Notes under the pieces: generated by a model
The model's input: the letters and a program-made list of their open reading frames with translations, nothing else
Database searches by the model: none
Told to the model about the DNA's origin: nothing
Program-made: the position numbers and the translations under genes
Shown here: positions 8,100-16,434 of the stretch, piece after piece
How the letters are laid out: each line of letters starts with the position of its first letter
How positions within the stretch are numbered: position 1 is the stretch's first letter
DNA from: Gelidibacter pelagius
GTDB taxonomy: Bacteria > Bacteroidota > Bacteroidia > Flavobacteriales > Flavobacteriaceae
DNA length: 57,584 nucleotides
Direction: 5' to 3'
Assembly (NCBI RefSeq): GCF_017581925.1
Contig: NZ_JAGEVG010000022.1
Coordinates: 1-57,584 of the forward strand

Positions 8100-10760
8100 T
8101 CACCTTTTTAATGAAAAATTTGATTTATATTGAAAAGATTGGTCCTCGTTAAGATAATTTATGGTGTACCAATAATCCGTTGAAGGCATGTTATTGCCTT
8201 TATAGGTTCCATCCCATTTATTGTCTTCTGGAGTCAGAGTTTTTAATAATTTTCCAAATCTATCATAAATAAATACTTTATAATCACATTTATTCAAACC
8301 TGTTTCTAAAAACCAATAGTCGTTATAGCCGTCATTATTAGGAGTGAAAAAAGATTTGGTCTTGAAACAGTTTCGTTCATCTTCAACACAAGCCAATTCT
8401 GACGACAATAACGAAGTAATCTGGCAAGTACTTGATTCGGCACCAATAGTAATGTTGCTATATATGCCGGCGCTTAATCCTGAAACTTTAATTGTCCCAT
8501 CAGAATCTGCTATATAATGATATGAATAGTCTACAGATTCAAAATTGTAAGTTAAGTTATAAGAACTACCTGGAGCTAAATCAGAAATGATCATCATCCC
8601 TGTGTTTGTCCCACATACACCCTCATCCCACAACTCAATTGTGGCTGTAAATAGTGGTGATAAAAGATCAACCGAACCAAATAACTTTGAACACTCAGTC
8701 AAGGATTCTTCAACTACTAAGTCTGTATAATACCCATGAACCAATCCTGAAACTATGACCTGTCCATTTGCATCAGCAATAAAGGATTTCGTAGTTGTGG
8801 ATGATTCCAGAGTATAAGCTATATCGTAAGAAAAACCAGCAGACAATCCAGTGATTATTAGTGATCCATCCGTGGAACTACAAGTTGACGGACTTTCAGA
8901 GGTCATAGATGGATCAAAGTCCGTTGTCTCGAGAGTCACTTTAGCAACGCTATCTAAACAACCATTGAGGATATCTTCGACCACAATATTTTTATAAAGA
9001 CCAGCACCAAGTCCGTCCAAAGTTATTTCTCCAATGGAATTTGAAGTTTGTGTAACCGCTTGCTGCACATCTTCAAAATAAGTAATTCTATATTGTCTAT
9101 TGGCAATAAGTCCTGTGAAAGTTATACTTCCATCTTGGACGACACAACCTGATGGATTTATTGATATCATGTTCATCATTAAATCTGGATCAATAAAATC
9201 AATTTGACCCAAATTATCTGAACACCCGGTACTGTTTTCTGTAACGGTTATATCTGAATAAATGCCCGAGCTAAATCCTGTCAGAACCAGCTCTCCTGAT
9301 GCATCAGAAATCTGAACGATGGAATTCGGAGCCCCATCGTTGTAGGTTATTGTATAGGCCAAGTTATTTGTCAATCCCGAAATAGTCATAGTTCCATCTT
9401 GTGAACCACAGCTCGTGGGATTATCAAATGATTCTAAATTAAATGAAGGCTCACCAATGTTTAATACCCAAACAGCTCCTTTTTGATGTCCATTTTCGCT
9501 ATCACCATAAGCTCCAGAAATAACAGAAAAGCCACAATCATTTGCCCCAATATACGCCACTGACCAACCGAAAAAATCATTATTATTCAAGTTCCCTTCA
9601 AAACCATTTAAATTGGCCCCATACTTTTCATAACTATCCACCGTGCCATCGCTATTAAGATTTAAGATATAAAAAGATCCATCATTTGAGTTGGAATAAT
9701 CCCCATAACCACTGTTCCCGACTAAAATCTCCTTTTTCCCATCCTGATTAATGTCAAAAATCAAATCTATAGATTTACCAAAATGAGCGTTGTCATATAA
9801 GCTATCATTAAAACCGCCTTCGGTTTGGCTAATTTTTTGACGTGACTTAACTGTACCATCAGCATTTAAGAACAATATATAAATTGCACCTCTATTACTT
9901 CCGCCGTCGTTGTCTCTATAGGCTCCTACAGCTATATCAATTATGCCATCACCATTTAAATCTCCTAAATTGGCTATAGCGCTTCCAAAATAATCACCAT
10001 TACTAAGTGATCCGAAAAAGTTTCCCGATGTAGAACTAATCTTTTGATAGCTCTTTACAGTAAAATCATGGTTTAAAAACAAAATCCAAATTGCACCTCT
10101 TTCAGTGCCGCCATCATCATCTCTTCGTGCTCCAACAGCTATATCCTGTATCCCATCTCCATCTAAGTCCCCTAGAGATTCAACAGCTGACCCAAAAACA
10201 TCCCATACTCCCAAAACTCCATTAAAACCACCATGCAAACTACTTATTTTTTGATGTGAGAAAACTGTTCCATCAGTATTCAAAGACAAAATGTATACAG
10301 CACCATGATGAAAACCACCATCGCCATCATATTCAGCACCCACAGCAATTTCGATTTTACCATCACCATTCATATCGCCTAGAAGCGAAACTGACACACC
10401 AAAAATATCTGAATCCTCCAGAATTTCGTTGAATCCCCCTATGCCCTGGGCTATCTTTTGACTGCGTTTAACCGATCCATCCGGGTTTAAAAATAAAATA
10501 TAAATAGCCCCTTTGTTAAATCCATTCTCATCATCTTGCATGGCCCCAACAGCCACATCCAATACACCATCTCCATCCAAATCCCCAATACCGGTTACCG
10601 AATTACCAAACCAATCCTCTGCATTTAAAGCCTCATTAAAATCACCATTGGATTCATTTATTTTTACGAACGAAGAAACTTCATAAACTTGTGAAAAACT
10701 GAATTGACCAATAAAGATTACTAATGAAAGTATGAAAAATTGCCTCAATCGGTCAGTCAT
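8100..10760 (-). CDS. FG-GAP repeat T9SS type B sorting-domain protein
   Basis: The 886-residue secreted protein has a signal peptide at residues 1-23. About six FG-GAP repeats follow at roughly 40-430, each FG-x-S-[VA] ... GDLDGDG ... D[IV]AVGA; the DxDGDG loops are calcium-binding type, and the last two repeats are degenerate. Then come four SprB-like repeats of about 75 residues (roughly 435-790) with a shared SC..DG.. ISGL pattern. The C-terminus, from FFTPNNDGYND at about 805, is a gliding-associated type B sorting domain. It should be exported by Sec, then the type IX system, and act as a surface adhesin or beta-propeller protein. It has no operon partners. Confidence 0.93.
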   Translation of the reverse strand: MTDRLRQFFILSLVIFIGQFSFSQVYEVSSFVKINESNGDFNEALNAEDWFGNSVTGIGDLDGDGVLDVAVGAMQDDENGFNKGAIYILFLNPDGSVKRSQKIAQGIGGFNEILEDSDIFGVSVSLLGDMNGDGKIEIAVGAEYDGDGGFHHGAVYILSLNTDGTVFSHQKISSLHGGFNGVLGVWDVFGSAVESLGDLDGDGIQDIAVGARRDDDGGTERGAIWILFLNHDFTVKSYQKISSTSGNFFGSLSNGDYFGSAIANLGDLNGDGIIDIAVGAYRDNDGGSNRGAIYILFLNADGTVKSRQKISQTEGGFNDSLYDNAHFGKSIDLIFDINQDGKKEILVGNSGYGDYSNSNDGSFYILNLNSDGTVDSYEKYGANLNGFEGNLNNNDFFGWSVAYIGANDCGFSVISGAYGDSENGHQKGAVWVLNIGEPSFNLESFDNPTSCGSQDGTMTISGLTNNLAYTITYNDGAPNSIVQISDASGELVLTGFSSGIYSDITVTENSTGCSDNLGQIDFIDPDLMMNMISINPSGCVVQDGSITFTGLIANRQYRITYFEDVQQAVTQTSNSIGEITLDGLGAGLYKNIVVEDILNGCLDSVAKVTLETTDFDPSMTSESPSTCSSTDGSLIITGLSAGFSYDIAYTLESSTTTKSFIADANGQVIVSGLVHGYYTDLVVEESLTECSKLFGSVDLLSPLFTATIELWDEGVCGTNTGMMIISDLAPGSSYNLTYNFESVDYSYHYIADSDGTIKVSGLSAGIYSNITIGAESSTCQITSLLSSELACVEDERNCFKTKSFFTPNNDGYNDYWFLETGLNKCDYKVFIYDRFGKLLKTLTPEDNKWDGTYKGNNMPSTDYWYTINYLNEDQSFQYKSNFSLKR

Positions 10761-10809
10761 AATTAGAAATTCAAAAAAACTTAGTTAGTTTGTAAATATA
10801 ATATTATTG

Positions 10810-10817
10810 TACCTTTG
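10810..10817 (+). promoter_or_regulatory. -7 box for the methyltransferase gene
   Basis: TACCTTTG fits TAnnTTTG, and a TTTG at 10789-10792 lies about 17 bases upstream, slightly closer than usual. The ATG at 10837 follows 19 bases later. This supports that start over the TTG at 10807, which lies before the box. Confidence 0.55.
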
Positions 10818-10836
10818 GCAAGCAAATACACATGAA

Positions 10837-11358
10837 ATGTACGAAGGAAAATTCCCATTTAAAAGATATCGACTGACCTTGGAATTTTTAAAAAACCATA
10901 TCAATCCATCCGATAAAATTTTAGATTTAGGAGTTGAAAATCCATTTTCTAAAATCATGAGGGATCATGGGTATGACATTAAAAACACAGCTGGCGAAGA
11001 TTTAGATATCGACACCTCAGCACTTGAAGATTCAGAGTGCGATGTAGTGACTGCCTTTGAGATATTTGAACATTTACTTTCCCCTTTTACAGTTTTACAA
11101 AAAATCAATTCAAATAAACTGGTTGCCAGCGTCCCTTTAAAATTATGGTTCGCATCTGCGTATAGAAGCAAGACAGATATGCGCGACAGGCATTACCATG
11201 AATTTGAAGACTGGCAATTTGATTGGTTGCTCGAAAAAGCAGGCTGGACCATTAAAGCGCGACAAAAATGGACCAATCCCACTAAGAAAATTGGCATTAG
11301 ACCAGTACTTCGCTGGTTTACCCCAAGATATTATATCGTTTACGCTGAAAGAGTTTAA
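10837..11358 (+). CDS. Class I SAM-dependent methyltransferase-like protein
   Basis: The 173-residue protein, started at the ATG at 10837, carries a short SAM-binding core. KILDLGVENP at about residues 29-38 stands where motif I (normally ExGxG) is found, and ECDVVTAFEIFEHLLSP matches the post-motif region of small-molecule methyltransferases. The glycine-rich loop is weak (LGVENP), so SAM binding needs confirming. The glycosyltransferase gene starts 25 bases downstream, suggesting a two-gene unit that modifies a glycan or lipid. The substrate cannot be read from the sequence. Confidence 0.7.
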   Translation: MYEGKFPFKRYRLTLEFLKNHINPSDKILDLGVENPFSKIMRDHGYDIKNTAGEDLDIDTSALEDSECDVVTAFEIFEHLLSPFTVLQKINSNKLVASVPLKLWFASAYRSKTDMRDRHYHEFEDWQFDWLLEKAGWTIKARQKWTNPTKKIGIRPVLRWFTPRYYIVYAERV

Positions 11359-11382
11359 CTTTAGTCTTCAAATCATCAGCTT

Positions 11383-12231
11383 TTGAATTTCTACATCATT
11401 ATACCCGCCCATAACGAACAGGATTCCATAGGACTAACATTGGAGTCCTTGGTCAATCAAACCTTGACACCTAAAAAAATAGTGGTAGTTGATGATCATT
11501 CGTCTGACGAAACCTCAGCGATTGTAAAGCGATATGTCATTAAATATTCTTGGATTTCATTAATAAACAATGAGTCCTCTGATCAACATTTGCCAGGTTC
11601 AAAAATTATAAATGCTTTTTATAAAGGCTATGAACAACTTGATGACAACTTCGATGTGATTTGCAAATTTGATGCTGATTTAATTTTCCCATCGAATTAT
11701 TTAGAACGCCTGGCGCATCATTTCACAACCAATGCCAAACTTGGCATGGCCTCAGGGTTTTGCTATATCGAACAGAACGGACATTGGGTTTTAGAAAATC
11801 TGACCAGAAAAGATCATATTCGTGGTGCTCTAAAAGCATATCGAAAGAACTGCTTCATTGAAATCGGGAAGCTAAAACCGTCCATGGGTTGGGACACGGT
11901 TGACGAACTCCTGGCTAAATTTTATGGATGGGAGATTTTAACAGATTCAGAGCTTCAGGTGAAACATTTAAAACCTACGGGGATCAGCTATAACAAAGCT
12001 TCAAAATACTTACAAGGTGAAGCCATGTATAAAATGCGATATGGGTTTTTAATCACCTTGATATCTGCTTCGAAATTAGCTTACAAAAAGAAAAGTCTTT
12101 CCTTATTTAAAGATTATATGTCTGGTTTCTTTAAAGCCAAAAAAGAGGGACAGGATTATTTAGTGACCAAGGAACAGGGTCAATTTATCCGTGCGACCCG
12201 TTGGAAGGGCATGCTTCAAAAATTTAGTTGA
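11383..12231 (+). CDS. Family 2 glycosyltransferase
   Basis: The 282-residue protein starts with the GT-A fold signature NFYIIIPAHNEQDSIGLTLESL. It has VVVDDHSSDET near residue 40 and the metal-binding DAD motif in CKFDADLIFP near residue 95. The start appears to be a TTG at 11383, because the family begins immediately there and no ATG is available upstream in frame. Such enzymes transfer a sugar from a nucleotide-sugar to a glycan or lipid acceptor at the inner membrane face. It pairs with the upstream methyltransferase gene. The last 8 bases overlap the convergent endonuclease gene. Confidence 0.9.
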   Translation: MNFYIIIPAHNEQDSIGLTLESLVNQTLTPKKIVVVDDHSSDETSAIVKRYVIKYSWISLINNESSDQHLPGSKIINAFYKGYEQLDDNFDVICKFDADLIFPSNYLERLAHHFTTNAKLGMASGFCYIEQNGHWVLENLTRKDHIRGALKAYRKNCFIEIGKLKPSMGWDTVDELLAKFYGWEILTDSELQVKHLKPTGISYNKASKYLQGEAMYKMRYGFLITLISASKLAYKKKSLSLFKDYMSGFFKAKKEGQDYLVTKEQGQFIRATRWKGMLQKFS

Positions 12232-13027
12232 AACTCCAACCTTTAAAGTCAGATACTGCTTCCAATCGATCTTCTATATGGTCTTCCAATGCAGGAAAAA
12301 AATCAATTCCGGTTAGTACCTCCACTGAATCCACAGATACCACGAAATTATACAAAGGCGCGTTGGAATCTCTATTCGGCATCACAAAAGCAATCATTTT
12401 TTGATTATCCGGATCATAGACAATTTTATAGAACAATTCTGGAACTGCCACTTTCTCGTTGCCAATAGTTTTTAGATCGCCTTTTAAAACACCACCGGTC
12501 ACCACAAAAACACCATCATATTTCTTTGCCCAATAACGGATTTTCTGTTCTAATGTGTTCCAAATACCCGCATTAAACTCAGGATCTTGGGGACTGATAT
12601 TACTGGTCAAAAAAGTTTCATCATAGGCTCGCTTATCGTAGGTTCTATCTCCTGCGGGGAGTAGATGCCCTCGGTCATATCCGGAGTTTTTATAATTTCG
12701 CCAGCTTGCGGCACCGGTTTTGACGGCTTTGTCGATTTCAAAATAAGGCCGTTCAAAGTTGGACTTTGCGAGGTGTGACTTTTTCAGCTCATAAGCCACC
12801 CACTCCGCCTGTTCATGAGGCTCACTATAAGAAAGCGAATAGCCTTGATGATGTATCACCTGACCTGTTGTACTTGAAGGTAAAAAGAAGGCTCTCGTAT
12901 CAGATTTGACACGCTCGCCTTCTTTTATAAACTCCGAAGATTCTTCTTCCTTTAAGAAATGTTCATAGCCATAGACCCCCAAAACGAGAAGAATGGCAAT
13001 AAGACTATAAAGATTTTTTTTACTCAC
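12224..13027 (-). CDS. DNA/RNA non-specific endonuclease (NUC1 family)
   Basis: The 267-residue protein has one N-terminal membrane or signal segment (about residues 5-22). A NUC1 domain follows, with the DRGH motif at residues 118-121 carrying the catalytic His121. The metal-binding Asn region, SNISPQDPEFNAGIWNTLE, comes next. These beta-beta-alpha-metal nucleases cut DNA and RNA without sequence preference. With the membrane anchor the enzyme is likely periplasmic or exported, for nucleic acid scavenging. It lies 4 bases after the PafA-like phosphatase gene on the same strand, which fits joint recovery of phosphate and nucleotides. Confidence 0.92.
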   Translation of the reverse strand: MSKKNLYSLIAILLVLGVYGYEHFLKEEESSEFIKEGERVKSDTRAFFLPSSTTGQVIHHQGYSLSYSEPHEQAEWVAYELKKSHLAKSNFERPYFEIDKAVKTGAASWRNYKNSGYDRGHLLPAGDRTYDKRAYDETFLTSNISPQDPEFNAGIWNTLEQKIRYWAKKYDGVFVVTGGVLKGDLKTIGNEKVAVPELFYKIVYDPDNQKMIAFVMPNRDSNAPLYNFVVSVDSVEVLTGIDFFPALEDHIEDRLEAVSDFKGWSFN

Positions 13028-13031
13028 ACTA

Positions 13032-14699
13032 CTATTCTAAAACAAATTCCAAAGGTTGACCGGTAGCAGCATTCGGGAAGCTAATACCCAATATGGCCGA
13101 CATGGTAGGAGCAATATCGGTGATATGTGTTTTTTTCAAGCTCTCTCCATGTTTGATACCACTCCCGTAAAGTAAAAGTGGCACGTGTGTATCATAGTTA
13201 AACGAAGACCCATGGGAAGATCCTGTTAAACTATAAGAAAGAACCGCAGGATCATAGACATAAATAACATCTCCTGATCGCTTTTGGTTGTAGCCGTTTT
13301 GGATCAATTCTTCAATACCTTTAGTAAAGGACGATTGCGTCATTGACATTCCCGTATAGGCTTTATCGATATGCTCGTAGGTGATAATTTCATTGATGAT
13401 GGCTTGCTGAACGTCTTCAAGTTTCAGGCCCATCTCATAGATCATAGATCTATTCAGAAATATTTGATTGTTACTGATATTTTCTACAAGCTCATCAGCT
13501 TTAAAAGTGGTTTTCATAAAAGCATATACTTTTTCCCTGAATGCTCTACTGTTAACATATCCAGCCGGAATTTTTAAGCTTTGCAAATAAGAAGGTACCT
13601 CAACCGCTGCATGATCTGCAGTTAAGAAAACCGTATAATTTCCTTTTCCAACCTTGGCATCCAAACCTTTGAACAAACGCTCTAAATCTTTATCAAGTCG
13701 TAAATAAGTGTCTTGAACTTCTTTAGAACTCACTCCAAAATTATGGCCTACATAATCTGGACTTGAATAACTTATTGCCAATACATCGGTAAATTCATCT
13801 TGTCCCAAGGTTTCACCATCAATGGCCGCCAGTGCAAAGTCGGTGGTTATATTATTACCAAACGGGGTCGCTTTAAGAATTTCATACCCATCATTCTGGT
13901 CTTTCAACGCCATCAAATCATAAGGGAAAGTTGCGGTTTCCTTACCTTTAAACCCACCTTCGAAAGTGTTGTGGTCAGGTGCACTTTCGGTATAGGTTGA
14001 AATATCATATAAGGTATTCCACTCTTTAAAATATGAGTTTGCAATATTTGAGTTATTGAAATTTTGTACCCATTTCGGCAATTCGCTCATATAAAATGTA
14101 CTTGAAATCCATCGGCCTTCATCAGCACCATGAAACCAATAGGCGGCATTTGCGGTATGGCCAGCAGGAAGAATTGCACCTCTATCCTTAAGAGCAATTC
14201 CAATCGTTTTTCCGCGCATTTGCGTAAATAGTCTGTTTTCATCAGCAAAAGTGGTGGTCTTCATACGGTGTGGCGACATTTTCCCCGCTTTATGTGCAGT
14301 ACCGATCGATTCCACACTATCATCACCGGCACAATACACTGAAGACTTAACTTCTTTGTCATACCAATTATTACCTATAATACCATGATATTTCGGAGAT
14401 GTACCTGTATACACAGAGGCATGTCCAGGCCCAGTATATGTTGGCACATAATTGAAATGATGGTTTTTGCAATTGAAACCTTCATTCATCATACGTTTAA
14501 AACCGCCATCACCATATTTGTCATAAAAACGCGTCAAATAATCATAGCGCATTTGATCTACAACAATGCCAACAATTAATTTTGGTTGCGTTTGAATAGT
14601 ATTATCTTTGTTGGTCTTGTTTTTGGAATTCTGTTGTTGTGCTTGAAATGTAGAGATAAAAAACAACGAGATAAGAATGCTGTAAATAAATTTTTTCAT
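13032..14699 (-). CDS. PafA-like alkaline phosphatase/phosphodiesterase
   Basis: The 555-residue alkaline phosphatase superfamily protein has a signal peptide at residues 1-20. VVDQMRYDYL contains Asp48, a first zinc ligand. VPTYTGPGHASVYTG contains the likely nucleophile Thr89, as in PafA of Flavobacteriales. TADHAAVE supplies later zinc ligands. Members are periplasmic and release phosphate from many phosphomonoesters. The endonuclease gene follows after 4 bases, so the two probably form an operon for extracellular nucleic acid and phosphate use. I see no Pho-box-like element, though none is well defined in this group. Confidence 0.93.
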   Translation of the reverse strand: MKKFIYSILISLFFISTFQAQQQNSKNKTNKDNTIQTQPKLIVGIVVDQMRYDYLTRFYDKYGDGGFKRMMNEGFNCKNHHFNYVPTYTGPGHASVYTGTSPKYHGIIGNNWYDKEVKSSVYCAGDDSVESIGTAHKAGKMSPHRMKTTTFADENRLFTQMRGKTIGIALKDRGAILPAGHTANAAYWFHGADEGRWISSTFYMSELPKWVQNFNNSNIANSYFKEWNTLYDISTYTESAPDHNTFEGGFKGKETATFPYDLMALKDQNDGYEILKATPFGNNITTDFALAAIDGETLGQDEFTDVLAISYSSPDYVGHNFGVSSKEVQDTYLRLDKDLERLFKGLDAKVGKGNYTVFLTADHAAVEVPSYLQSLKIPAGYVNSRAFREKVYAFMKTTFKADELVENISNNQIFLNRSMIYEMGLKLEDVQQAIINEIITYEHIDKAYTGMSMTQSSFTKGIEELIQNGYNQKRSGDVIYVYDPAVLSYSLTGSSHGSSFNYDTHVPLLLYGSGIKHGESLKKTHITDIAPTMSAILGISFPNAATGQPLEFVLE

Positions 14700-14810
14700 T
14701 TATATTAAATTGAGTTCAATATCAAACATACGGCTTTTTCAAATATCTAAATTCAAATAAAGGATAAAAACGTCGCGGTTTTTTTTACATTAGCAGTAAC
14801 AAAGTATCAT

Positions 14811-15548
14811 ATGAGCTACCTACATAATATTGGTCAATATTTTTTGATGATAAAAGAAATGTTCCGCAAGCCTACCAAATGGTCAGTTATGCGGCATTTA
14901 ATTTTTAAGGATATTGATGATTTGATCATTAATTCTTTAGGCATTGTAGCGTTTATTGCGTTTTTTGTTGGAGGCGTTGTGACCATCCAAACCGCGTTGA
15001 ACATGACAAGTCCGCTCATTCCGAAAACGCTGGTTGGTTTTGCAACCCGACAGTCGGTCATTTTAGAGTTTGCACCAACGTTCATTTCCATTATTATGGC
15101 AGGAAAGGTGGGATCTTTTATCACCTCTAGTATTGGTACCATGCGCGTTACTGAGCAAATTGATGCTTTAGAAGTGATGGGCATCAATGCCATAAACTAC
15201 TTGGTGTTTCCAAAATTTGTTGCACTGATGTTATATCCATTTTTGATTTCTATTGCTATGTTTTTAGGAATCTTAGGCGGATTGGCGGCTTCTGTTATTG
15301 GAGGTTTCGTTTCTTTAGATGATTATATCGCGGGTATTCAAATGGACTTTATTCCGTTTCATATGACCTATGCATTTATTAAGACTTTCGTTTTTGCTTT
15401 TTTATTGGCCACCATCCCATCCTACTACGGCTATTATATGAAAGGTGGCGCTTTGGAGGTTGGTAAAGCGAGTACTACCTCTTTCGTATGGACGAGTGTG
15501 GCAATTATTCTACTCAACTATATATTAACCCAAATGATGTTAAGCTAA
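14811..15548 (+). CDS. MlaE-family ABC transporter permease
   Basis: The 245-residue permease has about five membrane helices and typical MlaE sequences: VALMLYPFLIS, a stretch around EFAPTFISIIMAGKVG, and TEQIDALEVMGINA. MlaE with MlaF moves phospholipids between the inner and outer membranes to keep outer-membrane asymmetry. Its stop overlaps the start of the ATPase gene (TAATG), showing translational coupling. The substrate-binding MCE protein (MlaD) and a MlaC-like carrier are not adjacent, so they must be encoded elsewhere. Confidence 0.93.
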   Translation: MSYLHNIGQYFLMIKEMFRKPTKWSVMRHLIFKDIDDLIINSLGIVAFIAFFVGGVVTIQTALNMTSPLIPKTLVGFATRQSVILEFAPTFISIIMAGKVGSFITSSIGTMRVTEQIDALEVMGINAINYLVFPKFVALMLYPFLISIAMFLGILGGLAASVIGGFVSLDDYIAGIQMDFIPFHMTYAFIKTFVFAFLLATIPSYYGYYMKGGALEVGKASTTSFVWTSVAIILLNYILTQMMLS

Positions 15549-16315
15549 TGATTGAAGTCAATGATATCCATAAATCTTTTGGTGATTCCAAAATTCTAAA
15601 AGGCATCAGCACCACGTTTGAAAAAGGAAAAACCAATCTGGTCATAGGACAAAGTGGATCTGGAAAAACCGTTTTTTTAAAGACGTTATTAGGCTTATTC
15701 GAGCCTGATCAGGGCTCAATTATTTATGATGGCACAGATTATTCAGATTTAACCCCCGACGAAAAAAGCGACTTAAGATCGAAAATGGGGATGGTGTTTC
15801 AAGGTAGTGCACTTTTTGACTCGATGACTATTGCCGAAAACGTAAAATTTCCGTTGCGAATGTTTACAAAACAGGGTAAAAGTGAAATGAATGACCGGGT
15901 AGATCTCGTCCTAAAAAGAGTGAACCTTGATGATGCACACAACAAATTACCAAGTGAAGCTTCAGGAGGGATGCAAAAACGTGTGGCCATTGCAAGGGCT
16001 ATTGTCAACCAACCTCGCTATTTGTTTTGTGATGAACCCAATTCAGGATTAGATCCTAGAACGGCTACAGTTATTGATAACCTAATTCAAGAAATCACAC
16101 ACGAGTACGATATCACCACGATCATCAACACCCATGACATGAACTCTGTAATGGAAATTGGTCAAAAAATCATCTTTTTAAAAGACGGAATTAAAGAATG
16201 GGAAGGTTCTAACAAAAACATCTTCAAAACTGATAATGAAGCGGTCACCGATTTTGTGTATTCTTCAGATCTGTTCAAACGGGTACAAAAGATGTATTTA
16301 GAGGAAGATATGTAG
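15548..16315 (+). CDS. MlaF-like ABC transporter ATP-binding protein
   Basis: The ATPase has 255 residues from the ATG at 15548, which overlaps the MlaE stop by one base; a longer reading from 15488 lies inside mlaE and is less likely. Walker A is GQSGSGKT near residue 36, the signature is SGGMQKR near 140, and Walker B is YLFCDEPNSGLDP near 160. It pairs with the permease just upstream in the Mla-type lipid transporter. A (CAGTNNN)n heptad array starts directly after its stop. Confidence 0.94.
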   Translation: MIEVNDIHKSFGDSKILKGISTTFEKGKTNLVIGQSGSGKTVFLKTLLGLFEPDQGSIIYDGTDYSDLTPDEKSDLRSKMGMVFQGSALFDSMTIAENVKFPLRMFTKQGKSEMNDRVDLVLKRVNLDDAHNKLPSEASGGMQKRVAIARAIVNQPRYLFCDEPNSGLDPRTATVIDNLIQEITHEYDITTIINTHDMNSVMEIGQKIIFLKDGIKEWEGSNKNIFKTDNEAVTDFVYSSDLFKRVQKMYLEEDM

Positions 16316-16317
16316 TT

Positions 16318-16352
16318 CAGTCTGCAGTTGGCAGTATTCAGTGATCAGTCAA
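16318..16352 (+). repeat. (CAGTNNN)5 heptad array after the mlaF-like gene
   Basis: CAGT occurs at 16318, 16325, 16332, 16339 and 16346, exactly 7 bases apart, starting 3 bases after the stop of the ATPase gene. The same motif begins after the exbB stop on the minus strand at 46862-46914. The array lies in the convergent gap before the DUF389 gene. Confidence 0.75.
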
Positions 16353-16434
16353 CTCCTAAACTTCTAAACTGATAAACTCATTACTCATTCTGAACACATG
16401 TCATCAATCCTAAATCAACACTCCTCTTACACTC

